Positions 1 through 11,817 of a stretch of 64,000 nucleotides of DNA are shown one piece after another. The stretch is from Rutidosis leptorrhynchoides. Taxonomy: Eukaryota > Streptophyta > Magnoliopsida > Asterales > Asteraceae. The stretch covers positions 17,772,001-17,836,000 of the forward strand of contig NC_092340.1 of assembly GCF_046630445.1 (NCBI RefSeq). Reading direction: 5' to 3'. The first letter of the stretch is position 1. Every line of letters starts with the position of its first letter. Position numbers and translations under genes: made by a program. The notes under the pieces were generated by a model that worked only from the letters and a program-made list of their open reading frames with translations, was not told the origin of the DNA and did not search any database.

Positions 1-1009
1 TAAAGTTTTCGGCACCAAACACAACATTACAATTTTTACACACATCAACCACTAGCACCGTCTTGCCATCCACTATTTCAACTTCTATCGAATGACTTAA
101 CTTAGCTAACGGTTTATTAAGTTTAGACACAAATTTTGGTGACACAAACGACAAGTTTGCACCACTATCAAAGAGTATCCTTGCCGGATTAGAATTAACC
201 ATGAAAGTACCTGAGACGACTTTGTTAGATTGCTTGGCTTCCTCATTGGTCATCAAATAATTGTGACCCCTAGCCGTACCCGCCGCCTTCTCTAGCCGCT
301 TAACATTATCGTTGCGCAAATCGGGACACTCCGGCCTCTTGTGCCCTTCTTTATTATAATTAAAACAAACGATTTTGTTGGAAGATGAGTTCGTACAATC
401 ACGAGCCAAGTGCCCTTGTCGACCACAATTGTAGCACGTGGGTCCAAAACTCTTAGAAGCCCCCTTCCTCACACTACCGACGCTCTCGGTCACACTCTTG
501 CTCTTCTTGTTCGAGTGGCTAGTAGCTTCAAATTTTCGTTTGCCAAAGGTGAAGTCACTCTTTCTTGGAGCAAGCGACTCAAAACCCTTAGCGATATCAA
601 CTAATTCATCAAAAGTCTTCACCGAATTCCTACTAATCCTTTCTTGATAGTTATCATTCAAGGTTCGGTAGAAATCTTCTTTCAACATATGATCATTCCC
701 GTCGTACTCCGGGCAAAATTGTGTCTTTGATAAGAAAGTGGACTTGAGAGTGTTCAAATCCATTGACCCTTACCTAAAAGTACGTAACTCGTCCTTAAGC
801 TTTGAAAGATCGGCCAAAGTTCGGTACTCCTTGAAAAATTCTTCCTTAAACTAGTCCCACGTCAAACCCATACTTTGTTCTTCGCCATAAAGTCGGATTT
901 TTGCGTCCCACCACAACTTGGCATCACCTCTCATCATGCTACTACCAAACCTCGTCTTTTTATCGAGAGGGCGCTCACTAGTACGAAAAGCCCCCTCCAT
1001 ATCGGAGAT
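1..1009 (-). pseudogene. Ty3 (Ty3-D) gag C-terminal half and protease, broken
   Basis: Read on the minus strand from 1009 downward, this is the rest of the gag begun at 3193-2902. It includes the gag signature KLWWDAK, a first zinc knuckle (CYNCGRQGHLARDC, about 395-436) with all four CCHC ligands, and a second knuckle (about 320-361) whose second Cys is Tyr. An aspartic protease follows with its DSG catalytic triad at 161-169, and the frame runs off the left edge. In-frame stops occur near 850 and 770. The order gag, knuckles, protease is that of a Ty3/gypsy polyprotein. It is a fragment of the inverted element whose 5' LTR is 3575-5590; RT and integrase would lie outside the window. Confidence 0.85.
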
Positions 1010-2244
1010 TGATGTTAAAGCGAAGGGGTACAAAATAGTTGTATTTTTACTACAAAATACTATTAAATACGATACAATTTTACACAAGTTATTTATTTAT
1101 TTATAGAGTGGAAATACCTAAACCTTGTTACAACACTTATAGGCAGTGTACCTAATCGTACCGTAGTGTAGTTTTTAGTAAGTCCGGTTCGTCCACAGGG
1201 AACTCGCCAAGTTTAACGCTATATTTTTAAAACTATATTTGTAAATATATAAATATATATAAGTAGTATTATTATTATAAAAGGGGGTTTTTTACCTTTT
1301 AATGACCGGTTTGTCGATTTTAAAACTTTAGTCGCAGTTAAAACCTAATGTAAAATATTAAAAATAAATATAACTTAATTTAAAGCGTAAAGTAAATAAC
1401 GATAATGAAATTGCGATAAATAAAAGTGCGATAAAATAAAATTGCGATAATTAAAAAGTACGATAAATAAAATGACAATAAATTAAAGTGCGATAATTAA
1501 AAGTGCAATTAAATATGAAATAAAGGAATTATGCTTATTTAAACTTCCGTAATCATGATGTTTGACGTGTTGATTTTAGTTTATTACCATGGGTTAACTG
1601 TCCTTTGTCCTGGATTATTCAATATGTCCGTCTGGTTTTTGTCCATAACAGTCCATCAGTCATAAATATAAAGTGCGAGTGTCCTCGTCAAATTATTCTT
1701 ATATCCGAAGTCAAATATTCCAAATAATTGGTGACTTAAACTATAATTACACCAATTTTCCTTGTATATAATTCACCCCTGTTTTTATAAGTCCATAGAC
1801 TATTAATCCATTCCCATGTCCGGTTAAATGAACGATTATTAGTACTTATAAATATCCCGCCCATCGTGTCCGATCGAGTGTATATGGTTATTTATAGGTA
1901 CGTCCAATTGTAAATCTTTATATTAAATTAACAAACTATCATTTAATTAAACAAATATAAAGCCCATTAATAGCCCATAGTCACAAGTGTCGTTCTTTTG
2001 TCCAAACTCCAATTATGGTACAAAGCCCAATTACCCAATTTTAATATTTAGCCCAACATCACGATTACTTCGGCTTAAATAAGCATAATAATAACTTAGC
2101 TACGAGACATTAATTTAAAAAGGTTGAACATAACTTACAATGATTAATAATAGCGTAGCGTTACACGGGCAGAATTTCGACTTACACACTTACAACATTC
2201 GCTAACATAACCTTATTATTATTAAAATTAAAATTAAAATTAAA

Positions 2245-2298
<54 letters not shown>

Positions 2299-2896
2299 GT
2301 TTGAGAGATGGAGAAAGATAAAGATGTGTTAAGTTCAACCAAAAACTGCGAAATTTATAGGATGTCACGTGATACTGTTCACCATGCGATCGCATGGGTT
2401 TTTCACTTCCAGGCCATGCGATCGCATGGCCTCTTTTTCCAGCTCAGGTACTCTTGGCTCCTAGCTTGCCGACACTTATAAATATAAATATAATATATAT
2501 ATAATTTTTATATAATTATATTTATATTATATTATATTTATATGCATAGTTGACTTGTAATTTTAGCTCCGTTGCGTCGCGCGTTGAGAGTTGACTCTGG
2601 TCCCGGTTCCGGATTTTCGAACGTCCTTTCGTACAATTTAATATCTTGTATTTTGTGTTTCGCGGCTCGTACTTTTGTAACTTTTAGATGTTTCTCAAAA
2701 ATTTGGACCTCTTGGATTGTACTTTGTACTTTTGAGCTTTTTGGTCGTTTGCGTCTTCAATTCGTCGAATCTGTCTTTTGTCTTCACCTTTTATTATTTA
2801 AACGAATATCACTTGTAAATAGAACAATTGCAACTGAAAGCTTGTCTTTCTTGATGGATAATGCTATGAAATATATGTTGGTTTTTAGCATTATCA
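1010..2896 (-). mobile_element. Solo LTR inserted in Ty3-D gag, TSD GAGAT
   Basis: The segment starts TGATG and ends ATTATCA, so it has TG...CA ends on either strand. It is flanked by the 5-bp direct repeat GAGAT (1005-1009 and 2897-2901). Removing it and one repeat restores the gag reading across the junction (WISD then MEGAF). There is no internal region, so it is a 1,887-bp solo LTR. Minus orientation is inferred from the TATA box at 2353-2359 and homology to the Ty3-B LTR. It also holds a GCGATAAATAAA-type degenerate array (about 1385-1510), an AAAATT array and a TA microsatellite (about 2224-2296). Confidence 0.88.
2353..2431 (-). promoter_or_regulatory. Twin GCGATCGC palindromes upstream of LTR TATA box
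   Basis: Two perfect palindromes, CCATGCGATCGCATGG (2382-2397) and GGCCATGCGATCGCATGGCC (2412-2431), have centres exactly 32 bp apart. On the minus strand the nearer one ends 22 bp upstream of TATAAAT (2359-2353). The same layout recurs at 13673-13751 and 41407-41485 with different spacer sequence. The role is inferred: a dimeric binding site of the LTR promoter. Confidence 0.7.
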
Positions 2897-2901
2897 GAGA
2901 T

Positions 2902-3193
2902 CCATCGAGCACTCTTGAGTGGGTCTCGTTCACCTTCAAAGGTGGGAGGTTGAGCATCTTTGAAGTTTTTATAGTGGAAATCTCGCTTTCCGGCGTTATC
3001 CTCTTTAAGAACAATCTTAACTTGTTCATTGACTAGATTGACTACTTGTTCGTCAATCGAATCCAAGAACATCTTCTTAACATCCTCTAAGAAGGCCGCA
3101 TGACGCCTTTGCATAATGGCCTCAACCTTGGCCGTAAACTCAACATCCTCACTCGTACCCCCTTCATTGTTCTCGGGTCCGTTTCCGTCTTCA
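2902..3193 (-). pseudogene. Ty3-D gag N-terminal part, split by solo LTR
   Basis: On the minus strand this encodes a charged N-terminal gag segment ending in the typical PPTFEGERDPL and ARWISD motifs of plant Ty3 gag. The frame then enters the solo LTR insertion and resumes at 1009. The first ATG is at 3114, but open frame continues upstream to a stop near 3196, so the original start codon may be lost. It lies between the primer-binding site (3561-3572) and the inserted LTR, as expected for a 5' gag. Confidence 0.75.
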
Positions 3194-3560
3194 TACTATA
3201 AAACGGAAAAGATTAAGCAACGAAACGAAAGGACTTAACACATATGTATATACATATACACCACACTACCACATTTTGCTCAACAATCATTGTACATCGC
3301 TTGTTTGACACGATTTGAACCCGTAACAATGGTAGTTAATCATTGTTACGCGAGCACGTCGCATTAACTTGATAGTACAACGTCTAACTCGCTTGATGAT
3401 TGTTAACACAACACAAATTAGCGCAAGGTTAGTTCTCATAAACCTAAACACAAGTCAACTTTCGGTCCGACCCGTCTCCTAAAAGTCCCACATAAAGCGC
3501 ATACACAAATAAGTCTAAGTCTAGGCACCTATCTCAAGTCGCCTAAATCCCTTAGACCAT

Positions 3561-3572
3561 GCTCTGATACCA
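3561..3572 (-). other. Primer-binding site of Ty3-D
   Basis: GCTCTGATACCA on the plus strand is the reverse complement of TGGTATCAGAGC, the classic primer-binding site complementary to the 3' end of initiator methionine tRNA. It lies 2 bp from the LTR end at 3575, which fixes the element's orientation as minus. Confidence 0.9.
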
Positions 3573-3574
3573 CT

Positions 3575-4086
3575 TGTAACAACCCAAACCAATAACCAAC
3601 CGATTACGCGAAACAAATTTTTTTTTTATTTCAGAAGAGTGCGCCACGCGCACCACCTCAGGGTGCGCGCCGCCCAATTCAGTTCTGTCCGGTTTTGTCA
3701 ATTTTCAAATAAAGATCTCTCACTTCCCGACATATTTAGATGAAACGCTTTTCACAACACGTTATAATGGTTAAAACTCACACGATTCAATAACAAAATA
3801 AGTTTTACGAAACCGGGCCCACATATTCCGTAATAAGAGTTTCGTACAAAAATATGAGTTTCGACTACACTAGTTTAAATTCCAAACGACACTATGAGCA
3901 TGGTGTTTGGGGGTTAAACTACCCAAATCTCGGCCGAACTCCAAAAGCTATAACATCCAAAAGCGTCCCCTAACAAACAAACGGGATCTCTAATCCGTAC
4001 GAATGCCCTTACCCTTGTCTCCGCCGGAGCCTATAAAAAGATAAACAACGAGAGGGTAAGCAAAGCTTAGTGAATGCAATAATTAT

Positions 4087-4148
<62 letters not shown>

Positions 4149-5590
4149 CCTACTTGCAATCACTTACACATATACTGCATACACGCTAGCAATACAATTA
4201 GCATACCATCTCATGTACAAAGCTAATAATCTCCAACAAACCACAACTAGCGTAATCAATAACATATAATCGACATAATACAAAATGCTACAAAACAAAA
4301 CACAACCATGGCTAACCATTCTCGCGTCATGGTGCAACCAGCTCTTTGGTTCACACCATACGCATCGGTTATGATGCTACCGGCTCTTTGGTTCACATCA
4401 CAACCCGAGTCATACTCGCGTTAAAGTGCTACCGGCTCTTTGGTTCACACTCTAACAACTCGTGCCGTAGTGCTACCGGCTCTTTGGTTCACACTACAAC
4501 ACACGTACTATGATGCTACCGGCTCTTTGGTTCACATCATAGCACAATCGCACATACTATGGCACTACCGGCTCTTTGGTGCATACCATAGCATACAAAT
4601 AAATACATTATATACATACGCATATAATCATTCCACTCACCTTAACGCTTCGGTGAATGTTTTATACTTCCATAAGCTTCAAGGCAAAGTACCTAATACA
4701 ATAAGTACTCAATCAACACACAAACTAGTCGGATTAAATACTAACAATTCACTTATGTGCATTTAATGACTTAAATGCATTAAATGCCCCATTATCGCCA
4801 AAACTATCCCATTAAGGTCAAGACCATCATAAATCACTCAAAGCTAGTGATTAAGATCCCACAACACTAACTAATACACAATAAGGGTATTTTATACCCA
4901 TATTTCCCAACTAGGTCAATCATTAACATTTTGACCATTTTAAAACCAACACACCCATTTGCTAAATAACTAGGTGTGCTAGTAATTAACTAACCAATTA
5001 AGGTTCATGAACACCAATTAACACTTTGAAACCCTAGGTTAGTCATTCTTGAGTCCTCATGACTCAATCTTACCCAAGAACACCCAAGATCAACAAATAT
5101 GGGTTTTGTGTTCTTCATTTACCTAAACCCTAACCCTTACACAAAATCAAAGTAAGGAAATCAAAGTTAGAACATACCACTACAACCAAAATGTAGCTAG
5201 AGAGGAGATGAACAACTTTATAACTCGAGCTAAGACTTAAAACTAGCTCCTTCTTCCCTTGCTTGAACTTTCTCACACAAGAATCTCACTCTCTCTCTAA
5301 AATTGAAGTGGAAAAGGATAAGGTTGTTGATAATGGAGTTATGACTCTCCCCAAATTGATCTGGTAGTCTTTAACTCGTCCCCAAGTGAAATTACCAAAA
5401 AGCCCATCAAAATATCTGATTAAAACAGGCAGAACCCGGCTACAGTGAACAGTGCGCCACGCGCACCATTAGGTGTGCGCTGAGCGCACCTTACCCAGAT
5501 CACTCTCTGACTTCTGTTTAAATACACAAGGTCACCCACACTTCATGTACCCTATTTACATCTCTGTACAATAAATATTAGGATCTTACA
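3575..5590 (-). mobile_element. 5' LTR of Ty3-D (2.0 kb)
   Basis: The segment starts TGTAACAACCC next to the primer-binding site and ends GGATCTTACA, where Copia coding sequence begins abruptly. The other end of the element is off the window, so its target-site duplication cannot be checked. It contains a TA microsatellite (about 4090-4142), an array of six hairpin units (4329-4591) and GTGCGCCACGCGCAC near both ends (3639-3653 and 5452-5466). It appears inserted into the Copia element that continues at 5591. Confidence 0.85.
4329..4591. repeat. Six-unit hairpin array in Ty3-D LTR
   Basis: Six spaced copies of a core close to CTACCGGCTCTTTGGTTCA are each flanked by short inverted arms. The arms differ between units but still pair: ATGGTG/CACCAT (4329-4359), TGATG/CATCA (4372-4400), AGTG/CACT extended by GTTA/TAAC (4420-4455), GTAGTG/CACTAC (4467-4497), CTATGATG/CATCATAG (4508-4542) and CTATGG/CCATAG (4557-4591). 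Conserved loop with co-varying stem suggests selection for folding. Confidence 0.8.
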
Positions 5591-8349
5591 CCAGATTTGC
5601 TTGTTTTGAATGCCCTGCACAGTAGCTAAGAAATTAGTTCTTTTTGGGAACCCATCCAAGGATGGGTTCTAGAAGGGTCATCTTTGATGATCTCTTCCTA
5701 TCAGCTAGTTTGCTTGAAGAAGCAGTAGCAGATGGGGTTAGGGTTAGAGTACACCGGTTGGCTAAGTAAAACTTGCTGCCACATTTGTAGCATTTTCTCA
5801 CATTTGGTATCGGTGACTGGTCATACACTGAGTAAATGGGTGCAGTAAGATTGGGTCTACTTTTAGATATGGCAGCTATGAGCTGGTCAAGCTTGACAGT
5901 CATTATCTCAGTGATAGATGACCCAACACTTGATTCCACAATTTGGTTCACTTTAGCTTTTCCCTTAAGGGCAGCTTTCCTTTTAGAACCAGTACCATAA
6001 TCATGGTATACTGCTTTGCCTTTGTTTGATGAGTCAGTGTGGGAAGTTACTGACCCGTCAGCTGATGCTGGTCAATTCTTGTGAATCTTGATTGCTGCCT
6101 TTGACTTGCCAATATTGTGTTTTGCTGTCTTGTTAGCAGCTACTGGTTTACCAGTACAATTTTCATCAGCTGGCTCAGCATTGGTGGAATTTGAACACGA
6201 AGGGGAATCAATTGATTTTAACTTTCTTTGATTGTTTTCAGTGATTTCCCTTTTAATGCGTCTTTCCTTTGGAGTCATATAGTAAATGCTTGAGGGATCA
6301 GTAGTTTCATCAATTGAAGTACTGGTTTCCTTGGCTTTTACTTCATCCTCCAAAATTTCTTTCATGGACGGTGGTGAGATCTCAGTAGGTCTGACAAACT
6401 TATTTGTTAAGACCTTTTTACCCTTAACTATCTTGGCAAAGGTATTTGGCAAGACAGCTTTAGGATCTATTTTAAGAATGGGGTCCATGTAAGTAACTTC
6501 TGCGAGAGCAGCAGCAGCAGCATAGTCACCAGCAAAGAAAGCTTCAACTTGGGTAGGCACCTGCTCATTTACACACTTAGCTGTGCGTTGAGCAGATGTA
6601 CACCATGAAGCAACAACCTTCTTGAGGTCTTTTAGCTTGTTCTTAACATCTGTTGCGTCAACATGAAGAGACTTTAAAGCAAAATTTTGTTTTTCAAGTT
6701 TTGAAATTTCATCCTTCAAGATCTTAATTTCATCAATTTTGCTTTTAAGATTAACATTTAAAGATTTGTTATCATTTTTAAAAACTTTTTCACGTTTACT
6801 GCCTCTACATAAATCAACTCTTAGGTACTCAAACATTTCAGCTTTTTCATCATCAGTATAAGTTCGAAAATTATCAACCTTATACAGCATTTCAGATTTT
6901 CATTGAGGTGAATCCTTTTTCTGATCAACTTCCCTCATATCAGCCAAAAACATACTACCATTATCATCCTCATCAGACTCCTCGACCTCCTTGGCCATCA
7001 AACACAGCTTTTTACCAGAAGCATAACCAGCATCATCATCATCAGTATCACTGTCAGAAGATGAAGAAGAGCAGGTTTCATCCCAATCATGATGCTCAGC
7101 AACTAGAACCTTTTCTGTCTTCTTTCCCTTCTTATCAGCCTTTGCACTTTCCTTTATCTGAGACTTCATAGCTTTGTACTTGTTCTTGTATTTATTAGCT
7201 TTTAAGAAGGAGTTAGCATGTGATGTTGAAGGTTTCCTGGACATGCATTCAGCAGCAAAATGTCCAACCTTCCCACAATTGTAACACTCAGATTTAGGAC
7301 CCTTGATTGATTTGCTGATATACCTAGCACTTAGTTTCTTACTCCCTTTGTATGACTTGCTGGTTCTATTACAATTGAACCTTTTGAACTGCCTAGCCAG
7401 TAAAGCCATACCTTCAGCAAACCCTTCCACATCATCTTCATCATCACTGCTTTCTTCAGACCCAGTACCACTATCCACCTCATCTTCAGCTGACTCATCT
7501 TCTGCCATCAACTTTTGAACCAGTAAAGCTTTTTGATCTTTCTTTTTAACAGCCGCAATAAGAGCAGTATCATCAGTTTTTGAGGATTTTGAGGTGGTGG
7601 GGGCAGACTTAAAGTTTTCATTTAAATTCAGTTCACGTTTAGCTTCTGCCTTCTCATGGTTCCAAAGTTTACCATAAAGAGAGGACATGTTAAAGTTCTT
7701 TAAGGTCTGGGTGGTTCTTAAGGGGTCAGTGACAGGTTTCCATTTAGTAGGCAGTGAGTCAATGAATTTGTTTACTTGTTCAAAATCAGTATATGTGGTT
7801 TTTAAAGTAAGCAAGTTAGCAACTAAGGAGTTAAACCTAATGAAGGTTTGCTTAAGGGTCTCATTCTTATAGGCAAAAAAACATTTCATACTCTCTTTTC
7901 AAAGCAATAATCTTGTTCTGCCTAACCTTATCCATGCCTTCATAAGTGACATCTAGATAGTCTAACATAAGCTTAGCATTTAGCTTTCCCTTAATCAGTT
8001 TGAACAGGTGGTTAGGTAAAGTTATAGCTAACAGAGTTCTGATCTTAGGGTCAAGTCCAACACGACGTTTGTCCTCAGCATGCCATCTGGCTGGAGTGAG
8101 AATAAACTCTCTGCCAGGAACGGCAGGAGTGTCAGCAGTAGCTGGGATGCTATCAATAGTCTCAGTTAGGATAAATGGACCATCTGTGGCAATACCAGGC
8201 ATAAGTGGGTCAATAGACTCCAGGTGAAGCATGAACCTTGCCTTCCAAGATTCATACTCATCTTCATCAAATTTGGGTGGTCTATTGGATGAGCCATTTT
8301 CAAGGTAAGTTGTATTTGAGTATGTAGCCATGAGAGAATTCAGATCCAA
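5591..8349 (-). pseudogene. Copia gag and start of pol, decayed
   Basis: The minus strand from ATG 8349 encodes a Copia-type gag (UBN2-like) beginning MDLNSLMATYS. One CCHC knuckle, CYNCGKVGHFAAEC, lies at about 7287-7245. Acidic and Ser-rich tracts follow, then a long Lys/Glu-rich predicted coiled coil (about 6890-6600), and finally the GWVPKK region that precedes protease in plant Copia polyproteins. There is one frameshift at the A-run near 7875-7890, plus in-frame stops at about 6898, 6070 and 5634. The gag is longer than a minimal Copia gag, which recalls SIRE/Maximus-type elements (family guess). The frame stops where the Ty3-D LTR begins. Confidence 0.85.
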
Positions 8350-8372
8350 GATATTAAATTATCAAGACTGAA

Positions 8373-8384
8373 GCTCTGATACCA
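8373..8384 (-). other. Primer-binding site of the Copia element
   Basis: GCTCTGATACCA is the reverse complement of the initiator-Met tRNA primer-binding site. It lies 2 bp from the LTR edge at 8387 and 24 bp upstream of the gag start on the minus strand. Confidence 0.9.
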
Positions 8385-8386
8385 GT

Positions 8387-8699
8387 TGTTGGTCCCTTGT
8401 TTAACAACAGGAGTATTGTAGGGGGAGAATACAATTTCTTTTAATTAACTAACCAATTAAACACAGTTTAGTATTCAAGCATGTAATGTAAATAGAATCA
8501 AAGGTAATTTTTCAACTGTTATTCTTTATTGATTAAATCACAAAGAATTACAACTATCCTTGGCGAAATGATAGTTGGTTGATACAGAATTACCTAAGTA
8601 TAGCTATGAGGATAAACTTAAAGCTATTACACGTTTTAGACTCTAAATAAATAAACCCACACCACTAGTTGTTACAATAGTAGATACAACAATTTATAG
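8387..8699 (-). mobile_element. Copia 5' LTR, part 1 (primer-binding-site side)
   Basis: Begins TGTTGGTCCC beside the primer-binding site. The LTR is interrupted after TATAG (8695-8699) by the composite Ty3-A insertion and resumes at 48513. Together the parts give a 942-bp LTR. Confidence 0.85.
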
Positions 8700-8917
8700 T
8701 GTAGTGATCTGAAATTTTCCATGATTATATATTAAATGAAATTGATATTTACATGATTAAATGTTTTCAATATGTTAAGCAATCAACCTTGTTAAGACTT
8801 GATTATTTGAAATGAGTTTCATGTAGACAATTGACCACCCAGTTTTCCTGATGATTCACGAACGTCATAACTTATGATAATTATATAATCGTTTTATTTT
8901 TTTATGATGTAAGTTTT

Positions 8918-8991
<74 letters not shown>

Positions 8992-10625
8992 AGAAATACA
9001 ATTAAATCAAAGATGTACAAGTAAAACACTATTTGTTACAGCAAAACACTAATTGCTACAGTAAAATACTATTTGCTACAGTAAAATACTATTTACTACA
9101 GTACACACAATTTACTCGTATTCAATCCGTATTCGTACTCATACAATACCCAGCCTCTCGACGTATATACTATTGGTATATACACTTCAATGATCAGCTC
9201 TTAGCAGCCTTAATAAGTTACCTAAACATGTGAGAACCATCATTTGGCAACTAGCATGAAATATCTAACAAAAATACAAACTAATGGAACCTTATATTCA
9301 AGGGTAGGATCACGTTTTTCTTCACCAACCATAACACTTTCATTTTTCAACTTCCATGCATTAAACTTATCTCTCTCTTGTTCTCTCTTGATGTTCTAAG
9401 TGTTCTTCATCACCTTCATCAAAATCTAGCTCAATCTAGCTCATAAATCCTAACCTAGATCAACTTACAAAACAACTACTCAAGAACACACCAAAAATAC
9501 TTTCAAGTTTACTAGCTTACTTCCAGTCTTGCAAATCCATTTCAAGTGATCATCTAATCTCAAGAAATCTTTTTTATTTACAGTAAGATATCTTTCTAAT
9601 TCAAGGTAATACTCATATTCAAACTTTGATTCAATTTCTATAACTATAACAATCTTATTTCGAGTGGAAATCTTACTTGAACTTGTTTTCGAGTCATGAT
9701 TCTGCTTCAAGAACTTTCAAGCCATCCAAGGATCCTTTGAAGCTAGATCTATATTTCTCATTTCCAGTAGGTTTACCTACTAAAATTAAGGTAGTAATGA
9801 TGTTCATAACATCATTCAATTCATACATATAAAACCATCTTATTCTAAGATTTAAACTTGTAATCACTAGAACATAGTTTAGTTAATTCTAAACTTGTTC
9901 GCAAATAAAGTTAATCCCTCTAAATTGAATTTTAAAATCAACTAAACACATGTTCTATATCTATATGATATGCTAACTTAATGATTTAAAACCTGGAAAC
10001 ACGATGAACACCGTAAAACCGGACATACGTCGTCATAGTGAAACCGGGGGCTGTTTTGGGTTAGAAAAATAAAAACTATCTTAATCTTTGAATTGGAAGT
10101 TTGTTTTCTGGAAAAATGATATTTCATATTAACAAGATACTATATCCAAAAATCATGGTTAAACTCAAAGTGGAAGTATGTTTTTCAAAATGGTCATCAA
10201 GATGTCGTTCTTTCTACTGAAATGACTACCTCTTTAGTAAATGACTTGTAACCTGTATTTCCGATTATAAACTTATAATTTTTCTTTTTAGTTTCATAAA
10301 TTACAGTTCATTATGAAACTATAGGAACTTGATTCACTCAAAACTGATTTAAAACGAAGAAATTATGAGTAAAACAAAATTGGAAAATTTTACTTGTTGT
10401 AGCTACGAAAATTTTACAACAAATCTACACTAATCGTATCCTAGCTAACTTATATTGTATTATACATGTATTCTAACATATATTATGTAATCTTGGGATA
10501 CCATAGACACGTATACAATGTTTTGACATATCATATCGACCCTTCTATATATATTATTTGGAACAACCATAGACACTCTATATGCTGTAATGTTCGAGTT
10601 CGCTATACAGGGTTGAGGTTGATTC

Positions 10626-10664
<39 letters not shown>

Positions 10665-11794
10665 TTTGAGTTGTGATCTAGCCTGAGACGTGTATACACT
10701 GGGTCATGGATTGATTCAAGATAATATATATTGATTTATTTCTGTACATCTAACTGTGGACAACTAGTTGTAGGTTACTAACGAGGACTGCTAACTTAAC
10801 AAACTTAAATCATAAAAAAGTAATAAAAAATGTTGTGAATATATTTCAATCATACTTTGATATATATGTACACATTTGTTATAGGTTCGTGAATCGACCA
10901 GTGGCCAAGTCTTATTTCCAACGAAGGAAAAATCTGTGAAAGTGAGTTATAGTCGCATTTTTTACTATCTAATATTTTTGGGATGAGAATACATGCAGTT
11001 TTATAAATGTTTTCCAAAATAGACACAAGTACTTGAAACTACATTCTATGTTGGATTATGAATACCGAATATCGCCCTTTTTAGCTTGGTAGCCTAAGAA
11101 TTAGGGAACAGTACCCCTAATTGACGCGAATTCTAAAGATAGATCTATGGGCCTAACAAACCCCATCCGAGGTACGGATACTTTAGTACTTCGATTTTTA
11201 TACAGACGAGAGGATTCTGTTATACAGACGAGAGGATTGTGTTTTGGGGATACTCTATATGCATCTTGTTAATGTCGGTTACCAGGTGTTCATCATATGA
11301 ATGATTTTACCTTAATGCAGACGAGAGGATTCTGCTTGAGGATCATGTTTATAAAATGAAATCTTGTGGTCTATTATTATTACAATTTGATATATATAGA
11401 TTAAACCTATAACTCACCAACATTTTGTTGACGTTTTAAGCATGTTTATTCTCAGATAATTATTAAGAGCTTCCGCTGTTGCTTGCTAAATTAAGGACAA
11501 GAATTGGAGTCAGCATACTTGTATAATATTGTTTAAAAACTGCATTCGAAGACTTAAGTTATTGTGTAATATTATTGTAAATCATTATGTAATGGTCGAG
11601 TGAAAACGCTATATTTTAGATTATCATTATTTGATAATCTTCGTAATGTTTTAAACCTTTATCGATAAAAAAAGGTTATGGTTTGTTTTAAAAACGAATG
11701 CAGTCTTTGAAAAATGTCTCATATAGAGGTCAAAACCTCGCAACGAAACCAATTAATATGAAACGTTTATAATTGATATGAACGGGACATTTCA
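8700..11794 (+). mobile_element. Ty3-A 5' LTR (3.1 kb)
   Basis: It has TG...CA ends and is followed by G then the primer-binding site. It is collinear with the 3' LTR at 33243 onward. It contains a TA microsatellite (about 8924-8987), a 20-bp tandem repeat in four units (9021-9100), a shorter TA run (about 10628-10663) and the block shared with Ty3-B and Ty3-C LTRs (11411-11481). It is intact and uninterrupted. Confidence 0.92.
9021..9100. repeat. 20-bp tandem repeat, 4 units
   Basis: Units resemble GTAAAACACTATTTGCTACA. The matching locus of the 3' LTR (33568-33667) has five units, so copy number changed after insertion. Similar ACTGTAGCAAAT words occur in the inverted Ty3-B solo LTR (about 14133-14215). 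Confidence 0.85.
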
Positions 11795-11796
11795 GT

Positions 11797-11807
11797 TGGT
11801 ATCAGAG
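11797..11807 (+). other. Ty3-A primer-binding site
   Basis: TGGTATCAGAG follows the 5' LTR end by 2 bp and matches the initiator-Met tRNA primer-binding site over 11 bases. The solo Ty3-B LTR inserted 10 bp downstream separates it from the rest of the leader, which resumes at 14511. Confidence 0.88.
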
Positions 11808-11817
11808 AGTTAGTCTT

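Noticed and set aside
4329-4591. Regularly spaced repeats resembling a CRISPR array
   Set aside because: Eukaryotic LTR context, variable arms, no cas genes; it is a hairpin minisatellite.
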